Of a DNA stretch of 64,000 nucleotides, positions 56,829-63,777 are shown piece by piece. The notes under the pieces were generated by a model. That model worked only from the letters and a program-made list of their open reading frames with translations. It did no database searches and was not told the DNA's origin. Origin of the DNA: Aurantiacibacter xanthus (GTDB lineage: Bacteria > Pseudomonadota > Alphaproteobacteria > Sphingomonadales > Sphingomonadaceae); assembly GCF_003584015.1 (NCBI RefSeq), contig NZ_QXFM01000113.1, positions 62,001-126,000 of the forward strand, given 5' to 3'. Numbering within the stretch: position 1 is the stretch's first letter; every line of letters begins with the position of its first letter. A program made the translations under genes and the position numbers.

Positions 56829-58160
56829 ATTATCCGCATCAGCCTGCTTGCCGCCCTGCTCCTGTCCACCTCGGCTACCCCTGCGCTGGCGCAGGACGCG
56901 GAGATGTCCGCCGCTATCGAGGCCGACTGGGACGGCCACCTCGCCGCCCTGTTCGAGCATTTCCACCGCAACCCCGAGCTGTCGTTCATGGAAGTGAAGA
57001 CCGCCGCGCGCATGGCCGAAGAGCTGCGCGAGGCCGGTGCCGATGTCACCGAGAACGTCGGCGGCACGGGCGTGGTCGGCATGCTGCGTAACGGCGAGGG
57101 TCCGCTGGTGATGCTGCGCGCCGATATGGACGGGCTGCCGCTCAAGGAAGACAGCGGGCTCGCCTATGCCTCCACCGTCACCCAGGTCGATGCCGACGGG
57201 GTCGAATATCCGGTGATGCACGCCTGCGGCCACGATTCGCACATTACCGCGCTGGTCGGCATCGCGCGCTATCTCGCCGCCCACACCGACAAGTGGTCGG
57301 GCACGGTGATGCTGGTGGTCCAGCCGGCGGAAGAACGGCTCGGCGGTGCGCGCGCCATGCTTGAGGACGGGCTTTACGAGCGTTTCGGCAAGCCCGACTA
57401 CGCGCTCGGCTTCCATTCGGCGGCCGGCGCGCCGGTGGGCACGATCAACGTACCCGACAGCAACAACCTCTTCTCGTCGAGTTCCGACGCGGTCGATATC
57501 GTGGTTCACGGGGTGGGCGCGCATGGGGCCTACCCGCATGCCGGGCGCGACCCGGTCTATATCGGGGCCGAGATCGTGACCGGCCTGCAAAGCGTGGTCA
57601 GCCGCGAGGTGTCGCCGTTGCAGCCTTCGGTGATCACCGTCGGCATGTTCAACGCCGGGACCAAGCGCAACATCATTCCCGACCGCGCCGATCTGCAACT
57701 GACCGTGCGCAGCAACGATCCGGCGGTGCGCGCGCAGCTGCTGGAGGCCATCGAACGCGTGGCGGTGAACACGGCGCGCGGCCATGGCATCGCCGAAGAC
57801 ATGCTGCCCGAGGTCATCCGCCAGTATGGCACCCCGCCCGGTATCAACAACGATGCGCTGGCCCGGCGGCTCGATGCGGCATTGCGCGGTGCCTTCGATG
57901 AGGAAACCGTGGTGGTCACCAAGCAGAGCGGGATGGGCGCAGAGGACTTCGCCTATTTCATCACCGAGGAAACCGGCGTTCCCGGCTACTTCTTCTCAAT
58001 CGGCAGCACCCCGCTGGAAGACATCGAGGCGGCGGCCAATGGCGGCCCTGCCGTGCCTTCACACCATTCGCCGTTCTTCCGCATCGACGGCGAGGCCACG
58101 GTGACGCTCGGCGCCAAAGCGCTCATCACCGCCGTGATGGACCTCGCCCCGCCGCAATAA
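56829..58160 (+). CDS. Secreted M20 amidohydrolase, apparent ATT start codon
   Basis: 443 residues from an in-frame ATT at 56829 that lies 8 bases after AAGGAA and begins a complete signal peptide (IRISLLAALLLSTSATPALAQ). No ATG or GTG exists before the signal; the only other start in frame, a TTG at 56763, lacks a ribosome site. The M20D domain has HACGHDSHITALVGIARYL, VQPAEERLGGARAML, VHGVGAHGAYPHAGRDP (dimer domain) and GMGAEDFAYF. Relatives hydrolyse N-acyl amino acids or hippurate-like amides with a di-metal site; the exported form is periplasmic. A palindromic repeat follows the stop. Confidence 0.85.
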   Translation: MIRISLLAALLLSTSATPALAQDAEMSAAIEADWDGHLAALFEHFHRNPELSFMEVKTAARMAEELREAGADVTENVGGTGVVGMLRNGEGPLVMLRADMDGLPLKEDSGLAYASTVTQVDADGVEYPVMHACGHDSHITALVGIARYLAAHTDKWSGTVMLVVQPAEERLGGARAMLEDGLYERFGKPDYALGFHSAAGAPVGTINVPDSNNLFSSSSDAVDIVVHGVGAHGAYPHAGRDPVYIGAEIVTGLQSVVSREVSPLQPSVITVGMFNAGTKRNIIPDRADLQLTVRSNDPAVRAQLLEAIERVAVNTARGHGIAEDMLPEVIRQYGTPPGINNDALARRLDAALRGAFDEETVVVTKQSGMGAEDFAYFITEETGVPGYFFSIGSTPLEDIEAAANGGPAVPSHHSPFFRIDGEATVTLGAKALITAVMDLAPPQ

Positions 58161-58163
58161 ACG

Positions 58164-58257
58164 AAAAAGCCCTTCCCCTCGGGGAAGGGTTGGGATGGGG
58201 GTTCGAGGCGAGAGGCGGAGCCCCCACCCCCGGCCCCTCCCCACGGGGAGGGGAGTT
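58164..58257. repeat. Palindromic repeat, CCCTTCCCC/CCCCTCCCC family, copy 4
   Basis: AAGCCCTTCCCCTCGGGGAA then CCCCTCCCCACGGGGAGGGG. Directly after the M20 gene and before the rpoH terminator. Confidence 0.9.
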
Positions 58258-58262
58258 GAAAG

Positions 58263-58302
58263 AAAAAGGGGCGCGGAAGGCTTATCCCTCCGCGCCCCAT
58301 TT
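58263..58302. terminator. Bidirectional terminator between the M20 gene and rpoH
   Basis: GGGGCGCGGA/TCCGCGCCCC, a perfect 10-bp stem (58268-58277 and 58289-58298). On the minus strand it is followed by TTTTTCTTTC, a strong terminator for rpoH; on plus by ATTTTCG. Confidence 0.85.
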
Positions 58303-58324
58303 TCGTGTCTTAGTGCCGGAAAGC

Positions 58325-59227
58325 TCAGGCCATTCCGGGCAGCAGCTTCTCGCCGGCGATCCGCTGCATCGCCTTTTGCAGCTTCTCGAACGCGCGCACC
58401 TCGATCTGGCGAATGCGCTCGCGGCTCACGTCGTAAACCTGCGACAGCTCTTCGAGCGTCTGCGGGTTCTCGGTCAGCCGCCGTTCGGTGAGAATGTGCT
58501 TCTCGCGGTCGTTCAGGCTGTCCATCGCTTCGAGCAACATCTCATGCCGCACCTCGGCCTCTTCGGCGTCGGCGACGGTCTCGTCCTGCAACGGACGGTC
58601 GTCGGTCAGCCAGTCCTGCCACTCGCCCGAGCCTTCCTCGCCATTGCGCATCGGCGTGTTGAGCGAGCCGTCGCCGCCCATCATCATCCGCCGGTTCATG
58701 TTGATCACTTCCTGCTCGGACACGCCGAGGTCGGTCGCGATCTTGGTCACGTCATCGGGATGCAGGTCGGAGTCTTCGTAGGCCTCGAGCTGCTTCTTCA
58801 TCCGGCGCAGGTTGAAAAACAGCTTCTTCTGCGCAGCGGTGGTGCCCATCTTGACGAGGCTCCACGAGCGCAGGATGAACTCCTGCATGCTCGCCTTGAT
58901 CCACCACATGGCATAGGTCGCAAGGCGGAACCCCCGATCGGGCTCGAACTTCTTGACGCCCTGCATCAGGCCGACATTGCCTTCGGAAATGAGATCGGAC
59001 ACGGGCAGGCCATAGCCACGATAGCCCATCGCGATCTTCGCCACGAGGCGCAGGTGCGAGGTGACGAGCTGCGCGGCAGCTTCGGGGTCTTCGTGTTCCT
59101 GATAGCGCTTGGCGAGCATATATTCCTGCTCAGCCGTCAGCACCGGGAATTTCTTGATTTCGGCCAGATAGCGGTTGAGGCTCTGCTCACCGCCAAGGGC
59201 TGGCACGCTGGGTCGGACTTGGCTCAC
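58325..59227 (-). CDS. rpoH: RNA polymerase sigma-32 (heat-shock) factor
   Basis: 300 residues from a GTG at 59227 (AAGGGAACA upstream); the frame is open further but homology starts here. Region 2.1-2.4: SHLRLVAKIAMGYRGYGLPV, LISEGNVGLMQGVKKFEPDR, FRLATYAMWWIKASMQEFIL; the RpoH box QKKLFFNLRRMKKQL; region 4 with YDVSRERIRQIEVRAFEKL. Directs transcription of heat-shock genes such as clpB and possibly clpP here. Terminated by a strong hairpin. Confidence 0.97.
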   Translation of the reverse strand: MSQVRPSVPALGGEQSLNRYLAEIKKFPVLTAEQEYMLAKRYQEHEDPEAAAQLVTSHLRLVAKIAMGYRGYGLPVSDLISEGNVGLMQGVKKFEPDRGFRLATYAMWWIKASMQEFILRSWSLVKMGTTAAQKKLFFNLRRMKKQLEAYEDSDLHPDDVTKIATDLGVSEQEVINMNRRMMMGGDGSLNTPMRNGEEGSGEWQDWLTDDRPLQDETVADAEEAEVRHEMLLEAMDSLNDREKHILTERRLTENPQTLEELSQVYDVSRERIRQIEVRAFEKLQKAMQRIAGEKLLPGMA

Positions 59228-59362
59228 TGTTCCCTTACCTTTCTTCTGCGTCGACCGCCGATGCCGGACCCCTGCTGGGCATCTCGGCTCTGGGGCCACC
59301 GGGGACACTCCCGCAGGAGTATTCTGCCGTTATAGGAGCTTTGCACGCGGTGTGTGTGCATT

Positions 59363-60361
59363 TCATCGATCAGAACCACCAAGTTCGTCGATGAGTTCCC
59401 GCATGTCAGCCGGCAATTCGGTCGCAAATTGTATCGTCTCGCCGGAAATGGGGTGGACGAAGCCGAGACTCGCGGCATGCAAGGCCTGGCGCGCAAAACC
59501 GAGGTTGCGGATCGTGCTGCGGAGGGCTGACGGATCGCGTCCATAGACAGGATCTCCCAATAGCGCATGGCCGATTGACGAAAGGTGAACCCGTACCTGG
59601 TGGGTCCGCCCTGTTTCGAGCCGACATTCGATGAGACTCGCATGATCGAGCCGTTCGATCAGCTTGTAATGGGTGATCGCATGCTTGCCACGCGAGGAAT
59701 TGTTGTCGAGCACCGCCATTTTCTTTCGATCACGGTCGGACCGGCCGAGGCGGGCGTTTATGGTGCCCTCGGCAGGGCTCGGACAGCCGCCGCAAACCGC
59801 GAGATAGCGCCGCTCGATCGAGTGGTCGGCGAATTGCTTGGCCAGCCCCTCATGCGCGACATCGCTTTTGGCGACCACGAGCAGGCCCGAGGTGTCCTTG
59901 TCGATGCGGTGGACGATACCGGGCCGCGCCACCCCGCCGATGCCGCTCAATTGGCCCGCGCAGTGGTGCAGCAGCGCGTTGACGAGCGTGCCATCGGGAT
60001 TGCCCGCCGCCGGGTGGACGACCATTCCGGCGGGCTTGTCGACCACGATCAGGTGCGCGTCCTCGAACACGACGGCGAGCGGGATAGCCTGTGGACGAGC
60101 CTGTGGATCGTCCGGGGGCGGAAGGTGGATAACAAAGCGCGCGCCCGCCTGAACCTTGGCCGAGGGGGAGCTGGCGGGCTTGCCCGATATTTCGACCTTT
60201 CCCTCGGAAATCAGTGATTTGATGCGTTCGCGCGACAGATCGCTCGCTTCGGCGAGGGCCTTGTCGAGGCGGCCATCGGCGGTGATGGTTCCAGAGACAA
60301 TTCCGGACTCCGCCAGTCCTGAGCTTGTCGAAGGACTGTTTTTCTCTTCTAATCGGGCCAT
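59363..60361 (-). CDS. rluD: 23S rRNA pseudouridine synthase RluD
   Basis: 332 residues. S4 domain (about 30-80: GRLDKALAEASDLSRERIK) and RluA catalytic domain with HRIDKDTSGLLVVAK (catalytic Asp) and GRTHQVRVHLSSIGHALLGD. The only in-frame ATG upstream of the S4 domain is at 60361. Residues about 8-16 (NSPSTSSGL) are encoded by a REP-like repeat, so the N-terminus has been rewritten by the repeat. Its ATG overlaps, on the opposite strand, the ATG of the GIY-YIG gene (palindromic CATG). Confidence 0.94.
   Translation of the reverse strand: MARLEEKNSPSTSSGLAESGIVSGTITADGRLDKALAEASDLSRERIKSLISEGKVEISGKPASSPSAKVQAGARFVIHLPPPDDPQARPQAIPLAVVFEDAHLIVVDKPAGMVVHPAAGNPDGTLVNALLHHCAGQLSGIGGVARPGIVHRIDKDTSGLLVVAKSDVAHEGLAKQFADHSIERRYLAVCGGCPSPAEGTINARLGRSDRDRKKMAVLDNNSSRGKHAITHYKLIERLDHASLIECRLETGRTHQVRVHLSSIGHALLGDPVYGRDPSALRSTIRNLGFARQALHAASLGFVHPISGETIQFATELPADMRELIDELGGSDR
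60311..60338. repeat. REP-like half-element (CTGAGCTTGTCGAAGG family), copy E
   Basis: CAGTCCTGAGCTTGTCGAAG plus GACTG. It lies inside the 5' end of rluD and 20 bases upstream of the GIY-YIG start. A near-identical copy with similar following bases recurs at 60648. Confidence 0.85.
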
Positions 60362-61181
60362 GCCGTTCTGGACCTACATGCTGCACTGTCGCGGGGGCAA
60401 GCTCTATACCGGCCACACCGACGATCTGGAGCGCCGCGTCGCGCAACACAAGACCGGGGCGATTGCGGGCTTCACGCGCGATCACCTGCCCGTGGAACTG
60501 GTGTGGTCGCAAGAGTTCGTGACGCGGGAAGAGGCCAAGGCGGCGGAACAGCAGATCAAGGGTTGGTCCAAGGCGAAGAAGCTGGCCCTGATCCGGGGGG
60601 ACTGGGGGAGAATTTCGCACCTCGCCCGCAACAGGCAAGACACCACCCCCGCCCGTCCTGAGCCTGTCGAAGGACTGCCTTCCACTTCTGAACTTGCGAT
60701 GCCTTACAATCCGGCGGACGGAGAAAAGAGGGAAAGCAGCCGTTGGGCCTGCGGCCCCTCTGCGAGTCCGACAGGCTCAGGGCAGTCGGATGTGGTGCTG
60801 GCGGATGCAGCCGCCGAGCAAATCCGCACCCACGCCCGTCTCACCGCCCCGCTCGAATGCTGCGGCCTCCTGCTCGGCGAGGGCGCCGCGATCACCGATG
60901 CGCGCCCGGCCCGCAACGTCCACCTCTCGCCGCAAACACATTTCGAGATCGACCCGCAGACGCTGATCGACGCCCACCGCGCCGCCCGCGCCGGCGGGCC
61001 GCAGGTGCTCGGCTATTACCACTCACACCCGCGCGGGCCCGCCCAGCCCTCCGCCACCGACCGCGCCATGGCCGCGCGCGACAGGGCGATCTGGGCCATC
61101 GTCGCGGGCGACCAGATAACCCTTTGGCGCGACGACGAAAGCTGTTTCACCCCGCTTTCCTACAGGCTCGCAACGGGGTAG
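60360..61181 (+). CDS. Fusion of a GIY-YIG nuclease and a JAMM/Mov34 (M67) metalloprotease through a repeat-encoded linker
   Basis: 273 residues in one frame. Residues 1-90 are a stand-alone-type GIY-YIG domain (YMLHC and LYTG elements, then DDLERRVAQHK). Residues about 97-142 are encoded by REP-like repeats and their centre ([18 protein letters not shown]...; SASPTGSGQS). Residues about 145-273 are a JAMM metalloprotease with E166 in LECCGLLLG and zinc motif YYHSHPRGPAQPSATD (H221, H223, D234). Relatives of these domains are normally separate proteins; translation of the second could also start at ATG 60699 or GTG 60792. Whether one fused protein or two are made is open. Ends 133 bases before chpT. 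Confidence 0.8.
   Translation: MPFWTYMLHCRGGKLYTGHTDDLERRVAQHKTGAIAGFTRDHLPVELVWSQEFVTREEAKAAEQQIKGWSKAKKLALIRGDWGRISHLARNRQDTTPARPEPVEGLPSTSELAMPYNPADGEKRESSRWACGPSASPTGSGQSDVVLADAAAEQIRTHARLTAPLECCGLLLGEGAAITDARPARNVHLSPQTHFEIDPQTLIDAHRAARAGGPQVLGYYHSHPRGPAQPSATDRAMAARDRAIWAIVAGDQITLWRDDESCFTPLSYRLATG
60648..60679. repeat. REP-like half-element, copy F, in the GIY-YIG/JAMM linker
   Basis: CGTCCTGAGCCTGTCGAAGG followed by ACTGCC; direct repeat of copy E, including a similar downstream CTTCT...ATGCC. Confidence 0.85.
60764..60789. repeat. REP-like half-element, copy G (inverted relative to F)
   Basis: GAGTCCGACAGGCTCAGGGC then AGTCGG; inverted against copy F with an 84-base centre, together resembling a REPIN. 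Confidence 0.75.
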
Positions 61182-61216
61182 AGGCGCACTCGATGGATCG
61201 TGTCCATGCCCCTGCT

Positions 61217-61258
61217 GCCGCGCAATTTTGCCAAGGCGGGTGGTGGCGCGGCTTTTTT
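61217..61258 (+). terminator. Candidate terminator after the JAMM-encoding region
   Basis: GCCGCGC/GCGCGGC 7-bp stem with an inner GCC-AA-GGC hairpin, followed by six T residues. It would separate the fusion gene from chpT. Confidence 0.55.
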
Positions 61259-61266
61259 GCCCTAGA

Positions 61267-61290
61267 ACAGTGTCACACCTGTAACACCTT
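61267..61290 (+). promoter_or_regulatory. 24-base motif ACAGTGTCACACCTGTAACA... upstream of chpT
   Basis: 23 of 24 bases equal those at 36167-36190 upstream of queE. It lies 24 bases before the chpT ATG. Confidence 0.5.
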
Positions 61291-61314
61291 GCTGGAACAG
61301 ACTACCTCCTGACC

Positions 61315-61968
61315 ATGACCTCCTCCACCGATCTTGCCGCCCTCCTCTGCTCGCGCCTGTGCCATGACATGCTCAGCCCCGTGGGCGCGCTCAACAACGG
61401 GCTGGAGCTGCTCGCCGACGAGCGCGACCCCGAAATGCGCGCCCGCTGCCTCGAACTGCTCGAACAGAGCGCGCAGACCACGGCGATGAAGCTCAAGTTC
61501 TTCCGACTCGCCTTCGGGGCGGCGGGCGGCTTCGGCGAACAGGTGCCGGTGGAAGAGCCGAAGGAACTGATCGCAGGCCTCGCCTCGGGCAATGCGCGCG
61601 TCAGCCTCGACTGGGCGCTGGAGGTCAACTCGCTGTCGAAACCGGCGGTCAAGATCCTGCTCAACCTGGCGGCTGTGGGGCTGGAATCGCTGGTGCGCGG
61701 CGGCACCCTGCTGGTCGGCGCCGAACGCAGCGACGGCGCGACCGAAATCGTGATTCGCGCGGAAGGGCCGAAGATCGCCTTCGACGAGAGCATCGGCCGC
61801 GCGCTGGCGGGCCAGCTGCCCGAAAGCGAACTGACCGGCCGCACCGCCCCTGCCCACATGATCCACCTGCTCGCAAGCGAGAACGGCGGCGAACTGCGCT
61901 CCGCCCGCGCCGGGGAGATGCTGGTGCTGGGTGCCGCGCTGCCGCCCGTGCCCGGAATGATCGGCTGA
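61315..61968 (+). CDS. chpT: Histidine phosphotransferase ChpT
   Basis: 217 residues. An N-terminal helical hairpin with the phosphorylated His in LCSRLCHDMLSPVGALNNG and a degenerate GHKL-like C-terminal domain (EIVIRAEGPKIAFD, LLASENGGELRS) that lacks ATP-binding boxes. In Caulobacter ChpT moves phosphate from CckA to CtrA and CpdR, controlling the cell cycle. Motility and pilus genes such as the tad cluster are typical CtrA targets. The stop is 2 bases before the amidase gene start. Confidence 0.92.
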   Translation: MTSSTDLAALLCSRLCHDMLSPVGALNNGLELLADERDPEMRARCLELLEQSAQTTAMKLKFFRLAFGAAGGFGEQVPVEEPKELIAGLASGNARVSLDWALEVNSLSKPAVKILLNLAAVGLESLVRGGTLLVGAERSDGATEIVIRAEGPKIAFDESIGRALAGQLPESELTGRTAPAHMIHLLASENGGELRSARAGEMLVLGAALPPVPGMIG

Positions 61969-61970
61969 CC

Positions 61971-62696
61971 ATGGACGGTGCGCCGCTCGACCCTGCCGAT
62001 CTGGTCGACCGTCATGCCCCCTCGCCCAACTGGAACGAGCGGCAATTGCCGATCTCGATGCTGGTGCTGCACTACACCGACATGGTCGGCAAGGACGCCG
62101 CGCTGGAACGGATGTGCGACCCCGAAGCGCAGGTTTCGGCGCACTACCTGATCGAGGAAGACGGCACGATCATCCAGCTCGTCGATGAGGACAAGCGCGC
62201 CTGGCATGCGGGGCGATCCGTCTGGCGCGGGGTGCACGATGTGAACTCGGCCAGCATCGGGATCGAGCTTGACCATCCGGGCCATACCAACGGCTATCGC
62301 CCCTTCGCCGATGCGCAGATCGCGGCGTTGATCCCGCTGGTTCACTCGATCGTGAAGCGCCACGACATCCCGCGCGCCAATGTGGTCGCCCATTCGGACA
62401 TCGCGCCCGACCGCAAGGTCGACCCCGGCGAACTGTTCCCCTGGGATCGGCTGGCTCAGGTGGGCCTGTGCCTCGCCCGGCCCGAGCGGCTCGATCTGGG
62501 CGATCCGCTCGACAACGACGGTGCGTTCCTGCTCGCGCTTGACCGCTTCGGCTATGACATCACCGACCAGCGCAAGGTGGTCGAAGCGTTCCAGCGCCGC
62601 TGGCGGCCCGAGCAGATCGATGGGGTGATCGACGCCGAATGCCGCGCGATCCTGTTCCAGCTGCTGCTCGACCGCGACCGTGGGCTGACGCGCTAA
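61971..62696 (+). CDS. N-acetylmuramoyl-L-alanine amidase (AmpD-type, Amidase_2 with C-terminal PG-binding region)
   Basis: 241 residues. Zinc ligand His in LVLHYTDM, Glu/His in SAHYLIEEDGTIIQLV and SIGIELDHPGH, HSDIAPDRKVDPG (third ligand site), then a C-terminal helical repeat (about 175-241: FGYDITDQRKVVEAFQRRW) of peptidoglycan-binding type 1. No signal peptide, so it is probably a cytosolic muropeptide-recycling AmpD. Coupled to chpT and followed by a palindromic repeat. Confidence 0.92.
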   Translation: MDGAPLDPADLVDRHAPSPNWNERQLPISMLVLHYTDMVGKDAALERMCDPEAQVSAHYLIEEDGTIIQLVDEDKRAWHAGRSVWRGVHDVNSASIGIELDHPGHTNGYRPFADAQIAALIPLVHSIVKRHDIPRANVVAHSDIAPDRKVDPGELFPWDRLAQVGLCLARPERLDLGDPLDNDGAFLLALDRFGYDITDQRKVVEAFQRRWRPEQIDGVIDAECRAILFQLLLDRDRGLTR

Positions 62697-62720
62697 TGTC
62701 TGATGGCATAGCCTTGACAC

Positions 62721-62817
62721 GCAAAGCCCTTCCCCTTGGGGAAGGGTTGGGATGGGGGTTCCACGCCGGCCAGCGTCGAGCCCCCACCCCCAGCCCCTCC
62801 CCAAGGGGAGGGGAGTA
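62721..62817. repeat. Palindromic repeat, CCCTTCCCC/CCCCTCCCC family, copy 5
   Basis: GCAAAGCCCTTCCCCTTGGG then CCCCTCCCCAAGGGGAGGGG, 24 bases after the amidase stop. Middle segment CCACGCCGGCCAGCGTCGAG matches copies 1 and 2. Confidence 0.9.
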
Positions 62818-62927
62818 AGGCGGATTAGGCGCCAGGGCTTGATCTGAATCATTCCTTCACCCTGCGCCGTGCGGCAAGCCATCCCCGCACGGCTGGCATC
62901 CCGCCCGCCTTATGGAGACTTGCCCCC

Positions 62928-63290
62928 ATGTCGCACACCGAGTTCAAAGACTGGCCCGCCATGGCCGCCAATCTCATCCCCGCCGTCCGCGAGTTGCACA
63001 AGAGCACGCCCGGCGTGATGAAGGCCTTTCGCGAGATGGGCGCCGCCGCGCACGAGGGCGGCGCGCTCGACGCCAAGACCAAGGAGCTGCTCGCCGTCGC
63101 CATTGCCGTCGCGGTGCGGTGCGATCCGTGCATCACCTTCCACGTCGAAGGCGCGCGCAAGCATGGCGCCACCCGCGAGGAAATTGCCGAGACGATGGGC
63201 CTTGCCGTCTACATGGGTGCCGGACCAAGCGCGATGTATGCCGCGCAGGCGCTGGAGGCCTATGACCAGTACACCGACAAGGCGGGCTAG
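62928..63290 (+). CDS. AhpD-like carboxymuconolactone decarboxylase family protein
   Basis: 120 residues, all-helical. The redox pair is in VRCDPCITFHVEGARKHGAT, matching the Cys-X-X-Cys...His pattern of AhpD-like proteins. Ribosome site GGAG 10 bases before the ATG. Probable peroxidase or thiol-dependent antioxidant accessory; no partner reductase adjacent. It lies immediately upstream of the rnpB promoter. Confidence 0.9.
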   Translation: MSHTEFKDWPAMAANLIPAVRELHKSTPGVMKAFREMGAAAHEGGALDAKTKELLAVAIAVAVRCDPCITFHVEGARKHGATREEIAETMGLAVYMGAGPSAMYAAQALEAYDQYTDKAG

Positions 63291-63291
63291 C

Positions 63292-63319
63292 TTGCGCTTG
63301 GCCGCGCCGCGCCTATAAG
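63292..63319 (+). promoter_or_regulatory. Promoter of rnpB
   Basis: TTGCGC (63292-63297), 16 bases, TATAAG (63314-63319), seven bases before the first base of P1. The spacer GGCCGCGCCGCGC matches the tRNA-Leu upstream region. Confidence 0.7.
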
Positions 63320-63326
63320 CGCGCCC

Positions 63327-63757
63327 GTGCCGGGGAGCCGGGCAGCCGCGTGCTTCGACAGGCTCAGCATGAGCGGGTCGATGGTGCGAGGAAAGTCCGG
63401 GCTCCACGAAACGAGGGTGGCGGGTAACGCCCGCCGTGGGCAACCACAGGGAAAGTGCCACAGAGAGTATACCGCCGATGGCCTCCAAAGGGCACAGGCA
63501 AGGGTGAAAGGGTGCGGCAAGAGCGCACCGGGGCGCTGGCAACAGGGCCCGCATGGCAAACCCCACCCGGAGCAAGACCGCATAGGGGTCGCGGGCCTCG
63601 CAAGAGGCAGGGGTGTTTCGCCCCGAGCGACCCGGGTTGGTCGCCAGAGCGCGCCGGGCAACCGGCCGCCCAGACGAATGGCTGCCGCCGCCGATACCTT
63701 CCTGCATGCAGGATAAGGTCGGCGGACACAGAACCCGGCTTACAGGCTCCCCGGCAC
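63327..63757 (+). ncRNA. rnpB: RNase P RNA, type A, with a repeat in the P3 region
   Basis: 431 bases between perfect P1 strands GTGCCGGGGAGCC and GGCTCCCCGGCAC. Universally conserved blocks: GAGGAAAGTCCGGGCTCCAC (after P3), CACAGAGAGTATACCGCC, AAGGGTGAAAGGGTGCGG, and the 3' end ACAGAACCCGGCTTACAG. The RNA is the catalytic subunit that matures tRNA 5' ends. Bases 63350-63378, in the P3 arm, consist of a REP-like sequence (TGCTTCGACAGGCTCAGCAT...). Confidence 0.96.
63350..63378. repeat. REP-like half-element inside rnpB, copy H
   Basis: GTGCTTCGACAGGCTCAGCA followed by TGAGCGGGT; the same sequence occurs at the tail of copies A, C and D. It falls in the variable P3 arm of RNase P RNA. Confidence 0.85.
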
Positions 63758-63777
63758 ACGGATGGCCCGCAGCAACC

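Noticed and set aside
63327-63757. Small protein genes within rnpB
   Set aside because: Several open frames on both strands are explained by the conserved RNase P RNA structure and have Arg/Gly/Pro-rich shadows only.
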